DNA of 64,000 nucleotides, taken from positions 62,001-126,000 of the forward strand of contig NZ_JBFRFB010000012.1 in assembly GCF_052114605.1 (NCBI RefSeq), given 5' to 3'. The notes under the pieces are model-generated. The model searched no databases. It was given only the letters and a program-made list of their open reading frames with translations, and was not told where the DNA came from. The stretch's first letter is position 1, and every line of letters begins with the position of its first letter. A program made the translations under genes and the position numbers. The stretch comes from Microvirga sp052114605. Its GTDB lineage: Bacteria > Pseudomonadota > Alphaproteobacteria > Rhizobiales > Beijerinckiaceae. Of the stretch, positions 34,637 through 43,511 are shown piece by piece.

Positions 34637-36313
34637 GTGACGATCTCGATCGCCAACCGCATCCTTCTCGGCTTCGCCGTCATCCTCGCGCTGATGGTCG
34701 GGCTCGGCTTCTATGCCATCAACCAGCTCGACGACGTGCGGCAATCCACCGAGACGATCGTGACCCGCGACCTCACCCTCATGCGCCAGATCGAGCGTGT
34801 CGGCGATCAGCAGAACACCATGCGCGGCCTGCGGGAGGAAATCCTCTCCCGCTACCTTCTCCGCTCGCTCGGCCAGCAGCAGGCCTCAGCCGAGGATGTC
34901 GCGCGCGCCTGGCAGCAGGAGGCCGCATCGACCGAAGCCTCGCTTGCGCAGACCACCGCCATGGTCAACGAGTTCGTCTCCCGCTCGGTGAACCAGCAGC
35001 GCGCCGATGCATGGCGACGGATCGGCGAGCAGCTCACCCGCGCGAACACCGATCTTCGCCAGCTGCGCGCGATGAGCGAGCGGCAGTTTGCGGCCCTTCA
35101 AGCCAATGATCATGCCGGTGTCATGACGACGCGAGACTCGCTCAACACGACACGCGACAGCTGGAACCGCAACCTGGATCAGGCGAGAGGTATTCTCGGC
35201 GAAGCCATCGCGCTTGGACAGCAGCGTGTGAGCGAAGTCTATGAGCAGAGCCGGATGTCGATCATTCTCGCCATTGCGGGCGCTGCTCTTCTCGGCCTCA
35301 TCATCTCCTATGCGCTGCGCTCTTCCATCGTCGGGCCGCTGACCACCTTCATGGCGTTCGTCGAGAGGGTCGGACGCGGAGAGCTCAGCGGCGAAAAGGC
35401 TCTGACCGGCAAGGACGAGATCGGGCATCTCGGCGCGACCCTCAACACCATGGTCGAGGGCTTGAGCCAATTGGCTCGCCAGAGCCGCGAGGCCACCGAA
35501 AATCTCAATGCGGCAGCAGCCGAGATCCGCGCTTCGACGCAGGAGCAGGCGGCCTCCGTCGAGGAGCAGCTTGCGGCGGTGCAGGAGACGGCGGCGACAG
35601 TGGACGAAATCACCCATTCCGGCACGCAGATCGGCAAGCGCGCGCAGGAAGTGATTGCCTCCGCGCAGGCCGCGGCCCAGACCAGCATGGCCGGATTGCA
35701 GGCGGTGGACGAAACCACGCGTGCCATGGATTCCATCCGCGAGCAGGCGGAAGCGGTGGCCGAGAACATCGTGGCGCTGAGCGAGAAGACGCAGGCTGTC
35801 GGCGAGATCATCGCGTCGGTCAACGACATTTCCGAGCGCACGCATCTTCTGGCGCTCAACGCCGCCATCGAGGCTGCAGCGGCAGGCGAGAACGGCCGCA
35901 GCTTCGCGGTCGTGGCGTCCGAGATGAAATCGCTCGCCGATCAGGCGAAGGATGCGACGATGCAGGTGCGCTCGATCCTCGGCGACATCCAGCGCGGCAT
36001 CAATTCGTCGGTGATGCTCACCGAGGAAGCCGTGAAGCGCGTCGCGGCCGGCAAGGAACGCACCGACATCACGCAGCAGACCATCACCGGCATTTCCGGA
36101 CAGATTCAGGAAAGCGTGCAGACGTTCCAGCAGATCGTCGCCTCCACAAACCAGCAGCAGCTCGGCATCGAGCAGGTGATGGGCGCGCTTCAGAACATCC
36201 GTCAGGCGAGCCAGCAGACGGCGGCGGGTACACGCCAGCTCGACATGGCGGCGGCCAACCTCTCCGAACTCTCGCAGCAGCTCCTCGGCCTCGCCGAGCG
36301 CTACCGCGTGTAG
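34637..36313 (+). CDS. Methyl-accepting chemotaxis receptor (WspA-like)
   Basis: A 558-residue inner-membrane receptor: TM1 about residues 7-27, a ~185-residue periplasmic four-helix-bundle sensor, TM2 near 216-236 (MSIILAIAGAALLGLIISYA), a HAMP linker, and a cytoplasmic signalling coiled coil with the tip sequence ERTHLLALNAAIEAAAAGE and flanking Gln/Glu-rich methylation helices (TQEQAASVEEQLAAVQETA). No C-terminal CheR-tethering pentapeptide is seen. Start is GTG 34637 with GGAG 7 bases upstream. In Wsp systems such a receptor senses surface contact; the ligand or stimulus here is unknown. Confidence 0.92.
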   Translation: MTISIANRILLGFAVILALMVGLGFYAINQLDDVRQSTETIVTRDLTLMRQIERVGDQQNTMRGLREEILSRYLLRSLGQQQASAEDVARAWQQEAASTEASLAQTTAMVNEFVSRSVNQQRADAWRRIGEQLTRANTDLRQLRAMSERQFAALQANDHAGVMTTRDSLNTTRDSWNRNLDQARGILGEAIALGQQRVSEVYEQSRMSIILAIAGAALLGLIISYALRSSIVGPLTTFMAFVERVGRGELSGEKALTGKDEIGHLGATLNTMVEGLSQLARQSREATENLNAAAAEIRASTQEQAASVEEQLAAVQETAATVDEITHSGTQIGKRAQEVIASAQAAAQTSMAGLQAVDETTRAMDSIREQAEAVAENIVALSEKTQAVGEIIASVNDISERTHLLALNAAIEAAAAGENGRSFAVVASEMKSLADQAKDATMQVRSILGDIQRGINSSVMLTEEAVKRVAAGKERTDITQQTITGISGQIQESVQTFQQIVASTNQQQLGIEQVMGALQNIRQASQQTAAGTRQLDMAAANLSELSQQLLGLAERYRV

Positions 36314-36345
36314 ACCGGCGCGGTCGATGTGAGGACGAGCGCAAA

Positions 36346-38565
36346 GTGACGGATATCCGCAAGCAATTGCTGGCCGCCTTCGATGTGGAGCATCGGGAGC
36401 ATCTGCATGCGATCCGTGTCGCCCTCGACAATGCGGGGCGAGGCCAGATCGACCTGACGGATGTCTTTCGCCGTGCGCACAGCCTGAAGGGCGCCGCCCG
36501 CGCCGTCGATCTGCCTGCCGTGGAAGAGGTCGCGCATCAGCTCGAAGCGCTCTTCTCGCAAGTGCTCGACGGCGAGCGTTCCCTCGACGACCCCACCATT
36601 GCCACGGTACGCCGCGACCTTGATACCATCGAAGATCTCGTCGCGAATGTTCTGCGCCCGCAGGGAGAACCCGCCGCCGCATCCAAGCCTGCGCCGCCAC
36701 AGCCGAAAGGCCCCGCGCCTGAGGTGAAAGCGACCGCGCCTGCAAAGCAGGAACCCTCACCATCCGCTGAAAGCGCCGGCGCCTATCTTCGCGTGTCGGC
36801 GGATCAGATGGAGGATCTGTCCGGTTCCATGCACCAGCTTCTCGCGGAGCTGCAGGCGGATGAGGCCATCAACGACACGCTGCGTCAGATCGAGCTGGAG
36901 GCGCGCAGCCTCAGGCGAAGCTGGGAGCAGCTTCATGCGCAGGCCGCTATCATGGCATCCTCCGCGCAGTCGGGCGCCGATGCGCCCGCGCGCGCCGGCG
37001 CATCCTTCACGCCGCGCCTTCGCGATTTCGACCAGAACCTGAAGACGCTGCTGCGCGGCCTGTCCAATCTCTCCCGCGAGCAGCGGCAATCCGCCTGGTC
37101 CATCGGTCAGGCGGCGCGGCAGGTGCGCGAGGATATCGACCGCATTTCGCTCGTGTCGGCGGAAACGGTGTTCGGTAGCTTCGGCCACATGGTGCGCGAA
37201 ATCGCGCGCAATGAAGGCCGCGACGTGTATGTGCGCAGCATCGGCCTCGACATCCAGGCCGACCGCCAGGTCCTTCAGGCGCTGAAGGACCCGGTGATGC
37301 ATCTGTTGCGCAACGCCGTGAGCCACGGCGCGGAACCCGTCGCCGAGCGCATCGCCAAAGGCAAGCCGGAGCGCACGGAGGTGACGCTCGAACTTGCCTC
37401 GCGCAACGGACGCCTGACCATCAGCATCCGCGACGACGGGCGCGGCCCCGATCTCCAGCGTATCGAGCAGGTCGCCGTCGAGCGCGGCCTTATCCCGCCG
37501 CGCCTGGAAGGCAACCCGCCGCCGATGATCGATCAGCTGCTCTCGCTGGTCTTCGCGCCCGGCTTCTCGACCGCGGACGAGGTCGATCGCCTCTCGGGCC
37601 GCGGCATTGGCCTCTCCGTGGTGGCGGAAGCGGTGCGCAAGATGCAGGGCTCGGTTCTGCTGCGGCCACGCTTTCCCGCCGGCACCGAGGTTCTGCTGAA
37701 CGTGCCCTTCACCGCTGCGCGCCAGCCTCTCCTGTTGATGGAGGCGGAAGGGCGCATGTTCGGATTGCCGGCCCATGCGGTGGTGCGCCTGCTGCGGCTG
37801 AGCACGAGTTCCCTCGAACATGTGGAGGGACGTCCTGCCGCACGGATCGAGATCGAGGGGCAAGACGTTGTGACTCCTGTGATCGCCCTTGCAGCCCTCA
37901 CAGGATCCGCCAATGCCCCCATCCCCACCGAGGCCGGGAGCGTGAAAGCCGTGCTCATCCGCCATGGCTCCCGCACCTGCGCCCTTGCCGTCAACGCGTT
38001 CCATGACGTGCGCACCACGCTCGTCAGCGACGTGCAGGCCATCGGCTTGAGCGAAATGGTGTCCGGAACGATTCTCCTCGAGAACGAAATGCCCGCGCTC
38101 GTGCTCAGCCCCGAGCGCCTGATCGACCATTGGGTCCGGAACGAAAGCAGGCTCGCCGCCGCGGGCCTCGGCCTAGCCGTCGAGGCGACACAACAGGCCC
38201 GGACGATCCTGGTGGTGGACGATTCCATCACCACCCGGACGCTCGAAAAGAGCATCCTGGAGGCTCAGGGCTATCAGGTGCTTCTCAGTGTCGACGGCCT
38301 CGATGCGCTCAATGTGCTGCGGTCGGGCGAAGCGATCATCGATCTCGTCATCGCGGACGTGGAAATGCCGCGCATGGACGGCTTCGGCCTGCTCCAAGCC
38401 ATCAAGACTGATCCGCGCCTCTCGGCCCTCCCGGTCATCCTTATGACCTCGCGGGCTGACCCGGAAGATGTGCGCAAGGGTCTCGATCTCGGAGCGAGCG
38501 CCTATATTACCAAGCAGAAGTTCGACCAGCGCGAGTTGCTGGCGACGATCGGGCAGGTTTTATGA
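36346..38565 (+). CDS. CheA-type histidine kinase fused to a receiver domain (WspE-like)
   Basis: A 739-residue hybrid kinase. An Hpt domain with phosphoacceptor His45 (RRAHSLKGAA) is followed by a Pro/Ala linker, the dimerisation and HATPase domains (N-box LLRNAVSHGAEP, G-boxes DDGRGPDLQRIEQ and LSGRGIGLSVV), a CheW-like regulatory domain, and a C-terminal receiver with Asp671 (VIADVEMPRMDG) and Lys in YITKQ. The CheA-REC fusion is typical of Wsp and other alternative-function chemosensory systems. Start is GTG 36346; the stop overlaps cheB (ATGA). It should phosphorylate its own receiver, CheB, and possibly the downstream kinases' receivers. Confidence 0.94.
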   Translation: MTDIRKQLLAAFDVEHREHLHAIRVALDNAGRGQIDLTDVFRRAHSLKGAARAVDLPAVEEVAHQLEALFSQVLDGERSLDDPTIATVRRDLDTIEDLVANVLRPQGEPAAASKPAPPQPKGPAPEVKATAPAKQEPSPSAESAGAYLRVSADQMEDLSGSMHQLLAELQADEAINDTLRQIELEARSLRRSWEQLHAQAAIMASSAQSGADAPARAGASFTPRLRDFDQNLKTLLRGLSNLSREQRQSAWSIGQAARQVREDIDRISLVSAETVFGSFGHMVREIARNEGRDVYVRSIGLDIQADRQVLQALKDPVMHLLRNAVSHGAEPVAERIAKGKPERTEVTLELASRNGRLTISIRDDGRGPDLQRIEQVAVERGLIPPRLEGNPPPMIDQLLSLVFAPGFSTADEVDRLSGRGIGLSVVAEAVRKMQGSVLLRPRFPAGTEVLLNVPFTAARQPLLLMEAEGRMFGLPAHAVVRLLRLSTSSLEHVEGRPAARIEIEGQDVVTPVIALAALTGSANAPIPTEAGSVKAVLIRHGSRTCALAVNAFHDVRTTLVSDVQAIGLSEMVSGTILLENEMPALVLSPERLIDHWVRNESRLAAAGLGLAVEATQQARTILVVDDSITTRTLEKSILEAQGYQVLLSVDGLDALNVLRSGEAIIDLVIADVEMPRMDGFGLLQAIKTDPRLSALPVILMTSRADPEDVRKGLDLGASAYITKQKFDQRELLATIGQVL

Positions 38566-39635
38566 GCGACTCGTCTCAATCGCGGGTCAGGGTGATGGTC
38601 GTCGAGGATTCCCTCGTCGTCCGGCAGCTGCTCGTCCACATCATTTCCCGGGATCCGCGCCTCACAGTCGCCGCCGCCGTGGAATCGGCGGAAGAAGCGC
38701 TCCAAGAGATCGACCGCGTTCAACCGGATGTGATCTCGATGGATATCCGCCTTCCGGGCATGGACGGGCTGGAAGCCACCCGCCGCATCATGACGGAACG
38801 CCCGACCCCCATCGTGGTGATCGCCGACAGCATCGAGGATTCCTCCCTCAAGATCTCCATGAACGCGCTTCGCGCAGGTGCTCTCACCGTCGTGGAAAAG
38901 CCGGTCGGCGTATCGAGCGCCGGTTATGCGGGCATCGCCGAGACCATCTGCACCCAGCTCTACATCATGAGCCAGGTTCCGGTCGTCCGGCAGCGCTCCT
39001 TCGCCTGGCGTTCAGTGGCTCCCGCATCGGTTTTCAGCCGCGAATCGGAGACGGACCTCTCCCGCCCCAGCATCATGGGCATCGCGGCCTCGACGGGCGG
39101 CCCCCCAGCCCTCGCCAAGGTCCTCGGCAGCCTGCCCGCCGATTTCCCTCTGCCGATTCTCCTCGTCCAGCATATGGGCGCGCCCTTCATGGAGGGGTTC
39201 GCCTCCTGGCTGAACGGGCTGATGCCCCTCGACGTGCGCCTCGCTCAGGATCAGGAAATCCCGGTCGGCGGCCGGGTCTATGTGGCGCCGGGCGACCGGC
39301 ATCTCATGCTCTCGCCCGCCGGCACCCTGCGGGTGAGTGGGGAGCCGCCGATCGGCAACCAGCGCCCCTCCGCCACCGCCCTGTTCCGATCGATGGCGAA
39401 GACGGCCGGCCGGCGCGGGCTCGGGGTCATTCTCACCGGCATGGGCGAAGATGGGGCCAAGGGCCTCGTGGAACTGCGCCAGGCCGGCGGATACACCCTG
39501 GCCGAGGACGAGACCACCGCCGTGGTCTACGGCATGCCGGCGGCGGCCCAGCGCATGGGCGGCGCCCGTATCAGCCTGCCCCTCGACCTGATCGCTCCCC
39601 GAATCCTGAGGCTGACACGGGGGGAGGCTGAATGA
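38562..39635 (+). CDS. CheB-type receptor methylesterase with receiver domain (WspF-like)
   Basis: A 357-residue two-domain protein. The receiver (about 8-125) has phosphoacceptor Asp61 in ISMDIRLPGMDG and Lys in VVEKPVG. The C-terminal methylesterase domain has the catalytic triad Ser177 (AASTGG), His204 (LVQHMG) and Asp297 (TGMGEDGAKG). It removes methyl groups added by the CheR-like protein, setting receptor adaptation; loss of WspF in pseudomonads locks the pathway on. It overlaps both neighbours by four bases. Confidence 0.95.
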   Translation: MSDSSQSRVRVMVVEDSLVVRQLLVHIISRDPRLTVAAAVESAEEALQEIDRVQPDVISMDIRLPGMDGLEATRRIMTERPTPIVVIADSIEDSSLKISMNALRAGALTVVEKPVGVSSAGYAGIAETICTQLYIMSQVPVVRQRSFAWRSVAPASVFSRESETDLSRPSIMGIAASTGGPPALAKVLGSLPADFPLPILLVQHMGAPFMEGFASWLNGLMPLDVRLAQDQEIPVGGRVYVAPGDRHLMLSPAGTLRVSGEPPIGNQRPSATALFRSMAKTAGRRGLGVILTGMGEDGAKGLVELRQAGGYTLAEDETTAVVYGMPAAAQRMGGARISLPLDLIAPRILRLTRGEAE

Positions 39636-41350
39636 GCGCAGGCGCCGTGGCCCAGGCCGCTCATATTCTCCTCGTCGAGGATTCCGAAACGCAGGCCCTT
39701 CAGCTCCGGTACATGCTGGAGACGAACGGCTTCAGCGTGTCCTGGCACGCCACCGCCGAGGCGGCGCTCGACGGCCTGAACGAGAAGCTGCCCGACCTCG
39801 TGATCGCCGATTACCACCTGCCCGGCATGAACGGCGACGAGCTGACCCGCCAGATGCGCCTGAACGTGCGCACCCGGGCTACGCCCGTGATCATGCTGAC
39901 CGAAGCCCGCGAGCGGGGCGTGGAGCGGCAGGGGCTGGAGAGCGGCGCCGACGCCTATATCTCGAAATCCGCCGAGCAGGAGCTGATCATCCTGCGTATC
40001 AAGGCTCTCCTGCGCCGCCGGGCTCCGCCGCCCGAATCGAAGGATGAGAGCGAGGCGCCGAGCTTCGGCACCTTCCGCCGCGCCTGCGTTCTCGTTGTCG
40101 ATGACAGCACGACCCGGCGCATCGCCATGCAGGATCTGCTCGCCCGCGAGGGCTATTCCGTCACCCAGGCCAGCGATGCCGTCGCCGCGCTCCAACAGAT
40201 CCGCAGCCCCGGCTCCACCTGGGACTGCGTGCTGGTCAATCTCCTGAGCCCCAGCTTCGACGGCATCGAGCTGTGCCGGCAGCTCAACACCTATCGCGGC
40301 CTTGCCCCCATGCCGGGCATGGAGGTGCCGAGCTTCGCCATTGTCGGCCTCGGCAACGAAGAGGGAGGCGACATGCTCGCCCGCGCTTTCTCCGCCGGTG
40401 TGGACGACATCGTGCCCACGACCGTGGAGCCCGACGTGATGCGGGTGCGCATCCGCGCGCTCGTGCGCCGCAAGCTCATGCAGGACGAGAACTGGCGCAT
40501 CGAGGCCGAGCTGCGCGGGCGTGAACTGGCGCTGGCCCGCGCCCGGGCGGAGGCGGCGTCAGCCGAGGCCCTCGCCAAGGCGAATCGGGAGCTGGAGGAG
40601 GCGAATCAACGGCTGAAGGGAACACAGGCCCAGCTCGTCCAGGCAGCCAAGATGGCCTCCTTGGGCGAATTGGTGGCCGGCATCGCGCATGAGATCAACA
40701 ATCCGCTCGCCTTCGTTCAGGCCCATCAGGGAACCGTGGAGCGTCTTTTAGGCGAGATCGCCACGAGGCTGCCGCCCGAGACCGGCCTGGAGCGGCAGGT
40801 CGCCAAGTCCCAGGACCGGGTGGGCGCGATGAAGCTGGGTCTGGGGCGGATCCAGGAGCTCGTTCTCAATCTCAGGCGCTTCTCACGCCTCGACGAGGGC
40901 GATTTCCAGACCGTCAACGTGCCGGAATCCATCGAAACCGTGCTGGCCCTCCTCGGCCATAAGATCGGGGCGCGGATCGATGTCCGCCGCCGTTACGAGG
41001 CCGCGCCGGACCTTTATTGCTCCCCAGCCCTTCTCAACCAGGTGGTGATGAACATCGTCGGCAACGCCGCCGATGCGATCAAAAGTACCGGGGCGATCGA
41101 TATTGAAACCGAAAGCGACGAGACAACCTATACCATCAGGATCAGCGATACGGGTCCGGGCATCCCAGCAGAGCTGAGGGAGCGAATTTTCGAGCCGTTC
41201 TTCACGACAAAATCCGTGGGGTCCGGAACCGGGCTTGGCCTTGCGATTGCCTATAGCGTCGTTCAGGCCCACAAAGGATCGCTTACGGTGGATGAGGGGC
41301 CTCTCGGCGGCGCTTCTTTCACCATCACGATCCCGAGACGAATTGGTTGA
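39632..41350 (+). CDS. REC-REC-histidine kinase with a degenerate second receiver
   Basis: A 572-residue cytosolic kinase. REC1 (about 10-130) is intact, with Asp60 in VIADYHLPGMNG. REC2 (about 150-285) keeps the acidic pocket (LVVDDST) but has Asn203 where the phosphoacceptor Asp should be (CVLVNLLSPSFDG) and Thr in place of the conserved Lys (VPTTVEP), so it is probably a pseudo-receiver. A coiled coil leads to HisKA with His353 (GIAHEINNPLAF) and an HATPase domain (SDTGPGIP, GTGLGLAIAYS). No output domain for DNA or c-di-GMP. In Wsp operons this slot encodes the WspR diguanylate cyclase; here CheA may phosphorylate REC1 to control kinase activity. Confidence 0.9.
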   Translation: MSAGAVAQAAHILLVEDSETQALQLRYMLETNGFSVSWHATAEAALDGLNEKLPDLVIADYHLPGMNGDELTRQMRLNVRTRATPVIMLTEARERGVERQGLESGADAYISKSAEQELIILRIKALLRRRAPPPESKDESEAPSFGTFRRACVLVVDDSTTRRIAMQDLLAREGYSVTQASDAVAALQQIRSPGSTWDCVLVNLLSPSFDGIELCRQLNTYRGLAPMPGMEVPSFAIVGLGNEEGGDMLARAFSAGVDDIVPTTVEPDVMRVRIRALVRRKLMQDENWRIEAELRGRELALARARAEAASAEALAKANRELEEANQRLKGTQAQLVQAAKMASLGELVAGIAHEINNPLAFVQAHQGTVERLLGEIATRLPPETGLERQVAKSQDRVGAMKLGLGRIQELVLNLRRFSRLDEGDFQTVNVPESIETVLALLGHKIGARIDVRRRYEAAPDLYCSPALLNQVVMNIVGNAADAIKSTGAIDIETESDETTYTIRISDTGPGIPAELRERIFEPFFTTKSVGSGTGLGLAIAYSVVQAHKGSLTVDEGPLGGASFTITIPRRIG

Positions 41351-43269
41351 TGATGCTTGCGAGTGAGATGAAAGCGGAAAACGGAACGATCCTGGTCGTC
41401 GATGACGAGCCGGACATTCTCGTTGCGCTCGAGGATCTCTTCGAGGGCGATTACCGCGTGCTGACCGCATCGTCGCCGATCAAGGCGCTCGACATCATCA
41501 AGCATGAACCGGACATCGCGATCATCATCTCCGATCAGCGCATGCCGGAAATGCCAGGCGATGAATTTCTCGCCAAGGCGCGCATCTCCACCAATGCGGA
41601 AGCGATTCTCCTGACGGGTTATGCGGATCTGAAAGCGGTCATCGGCGCGGTCAACAAGGGCCGCATCATGGCCTACATGCCCAAGCCCTGGGATCCCGAC
41701 GCGCTCTCCAACATGGTGGCCGTCGCCTATCAGCGCCGCCGACTCGCGCAGGAACTCGACACCGAGCGCGCGCTGCTGCGCGGCCTGATGGAAAGTTCCG
41801 ACGATCTGATCTCCTTCAAGGATCGCGACGGACGATTCGTGCGGCTCAATTCAGCCAAGGCGAAAAGCATCGCGGGTCAAGCGGATGCCTGCATCGGCCA
41901 TCGTGAGCGCGATTTCGTTTCGCCCCAGCGTGCGCAGATGATCGAAGAGGCTGAACGGCGCGCCATTGCTGCGAAAGCGCCCGATGAAGTCGTCGAGGAA
42001 CGCATCGGCGCTGAGAGCGAAACGCAATGGTTCCTCATCAACCACATTCCGATCCTCGATGAATCGGGCGCAGTGACGAAGCTCGCCACCATCGAGCGCA
42101 ACATCACCGAGCGCAAGCTGATGGAGATGCGCCTGCGCCAGGCCGACAAGATGCAGGCGCTCGGCACGCTCGCCGGTGGCGTGGCGCATGATTTCAACAA
42201 TCTGCTCATGGCCGTGCTCGGCAGTCTCGATCTCGCCTCCCGCCGCGCGCCCGATGATCCGCGTCTCACGCGGCTTCTGCAGAACGCAACTTACGCAGCC
42301 GAGCGCGGCGCTTCGCTGACGCAGAGGCTTCTGAGCTTCAGCCGGCAGCGCGACCTGCGGCTCCAGGCCGTCGACGTCAACCAGGTGATCGTCGAGATGA
42401 ACGATCTGCTGATGCGCACGCTGGGCGGCATGATCCGCATCGAGAAACAACTCGCGGACAGCCTTTGGACGGCAATGGTCGATCCGGATCAGCTCGAACT
42501 CGCGATCCTGAATCTCTGCATCAATGCCCGCGACGCGATGCCGGAGAACGGCATCCTCACTCTTTCCACGCGCAACGAGAATGTCGAGGACGGGCGCATC
42601 GCGGATCTCGCCCAAGGCGAATACGTGGTGATCGCGGTGGCGGATACGGGCACGGGCATTCCGCCCGAGGTCCTGTCGCGCGTGCTGGAGCCGTTCTTCA
42701 CGACCAAGGATGTGGGCAAGGGAACGGGCCTTGGCCTGCCGATGGTCTATGGCCTTGCGCAGCAATCCGGCGGCACGGTGGTCATCAACAGCACATTGGG
42801 CGCGGGCACCACCGTGGAACTCTATCTCTCGCGCACCAGCGTGGAAAACCCGAAGGATCCCGCCCGGCAGGTGGAAACCGAGATTGCCGCCCGCAAGGTG
42901 CGCGTCCTCCTGGTCGACGACGACGCGGAGGTGCGGACCGTCACGGCCGCCTATCTCTCCGAGATGGGCCACCGGGTGGTGGAAGCCGCCGACGGCGCGA
43001 CGGCGCTCGATATACTCCGGGCGGACAACCATCTCGACCTGCTGATCGCCGACTTCGCCATGCCTGGGATGACCGGGACGGAACTCGCCGACAAGGCACG
43101 CCTCGTCCGGCCCGATCTCGGCGTCCTTCTGGTGACGGGCTATGCGGACCCGGCCCGGATGCCGGACAAGTACCTGCTCCTGAACAAACCCTTCAGCCGC
43201 ACGGATCTCGCCGCCAAGGTCGTCGAGGCTGCCCCTACGGAACAGAGCGAAGCCTCGGCTTCGGCTTGA
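41350..43269 (+). CDS. REC-PAS-histidine kinase-REC hybrid sensor
   Basis: A 639-residue cytosolic protein: N-terminal receiver with Asp62 (IIISDQRMPEMPG) and KPWD, PAS domain (about 145-265, SSDDLISFKDRDGRFVRLNS), HisKA with His280 (GGVAHDFNNLLMA), HATPase (ADTGTGIPPEVLSRV, GTGLGLPMVYGLA) and a C-terminal receiver with Asp568 (LLIADFAMPGMTG). ATG 41350 overlaps the previous stop in TGATG. As last gene of the chemosensory operon it forms, with the preceding kinase, a phosphorelay output in place of a diguanylate cyclase. It has no Hpt or DNA-binding domain, so a further partner must exist elsewhere. Confidence 0.92.
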   Translation: MMLASEMKAENGTILVVDDEPDILVALEDLFEGDYRVLTASSPIKALDIIKHEPDIAIIISDQRMPEMPGDEFLAKARISTNAEAILLTGYADLKAVIGAVNKGRIMAYMPKPWDPDALSNMVAVAYQRRRLAQELDTERALLRGLMESSDDLISFKDRDGRFVRLNSAKAKSIAGQADACIGHRERDFVSPQRAQMIEEAERRAIAAKAPDEVVEERIGAESETQWFLINHIPILDESGAVTKLATIERNITERKLMEMRLRQADKMQALGTLAGGVAHDFNNLLMAVLGSLDLASRRAPDDPRLTRLLQNATYAAERGASLTQRLLSFSRQRDLRLQAVDVNQVIVEMNDLLMRTLGGMIRIEKQLADSLWTAMVDPDQLELAILNLCINARDAMPENGILTLSTRNENVEDGRIADLAQGEYVVIAVADTGTGIPPEVLSRVLEPFFTTKDVGKGTGLGLPMVYGLAQQSGGTVVINSTLGAGTTVELYLSRTSVENPKDPARQVETEIAARKVRVLLVDDDAEVRTVTAAYLSEMGHRVVEAADGATALDILRADNHLDLLIADFAMPGMTGTELADKARLVRPDLGVLLVTGYADPARMPDKYLLLNKPFSRTDLAAKVVEAAPTEQSEASASA

Positions 43270-43364
43270 CCGAATTTACCAATTTGACGCTGAGCTGTGG
43301 ATGAAAATCCGGTCAAGCCTCAGGAATCCTTTAAAATCGCGGAAAATTGACATCGCAGGAAATT

Positions 43365-43416
43365 CAAAATTCGCGCCGGAAAGGCATGAAATGGTAAAAT
43401 TCGTCTAAAATTCGTC
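43365..43416. repeat. Phased short direct repeats upstream of dppA
   Basis: TAAAATTCGTC occurs twice in perfect tandem (43395-43405, 43406-43416), and a related copy CAAAATTCGCG (8 of 11 matching) starts 30 bases earlier at 43365. Spacings of 11 and 30 bases keep the copies on one helix face. They lie 19 bases upstream of a -35 hexamer, where an activator or AT-rich UP element would act. Confidence 0.55.
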
Positions 43417-43434
43417 CAAGCTTGCGTGGATAGA

Positions 43435-43464
43435 TTGACATTATTGGGGCTTCGCACCTTAACT
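43435..43464 (+). promoter_or_regulatory. Predicted promoter of the dpp operon
   Basis: Consensus -35 TTGACA at 43435-43440 and a weaker -10 TTAACT at 43459-43464 with 18-bp spacing, 48 bases before the dppA ATG, in a 242-base AT-rich intergenic region. Another TTGACA lies at 43347-43352. Confidence 0.55.
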
Positions 43465-43511
43465 TCGTCACAGAACGGCCACGAGTAGCGCCGTCTCAGA
43501 GGACCAACATA

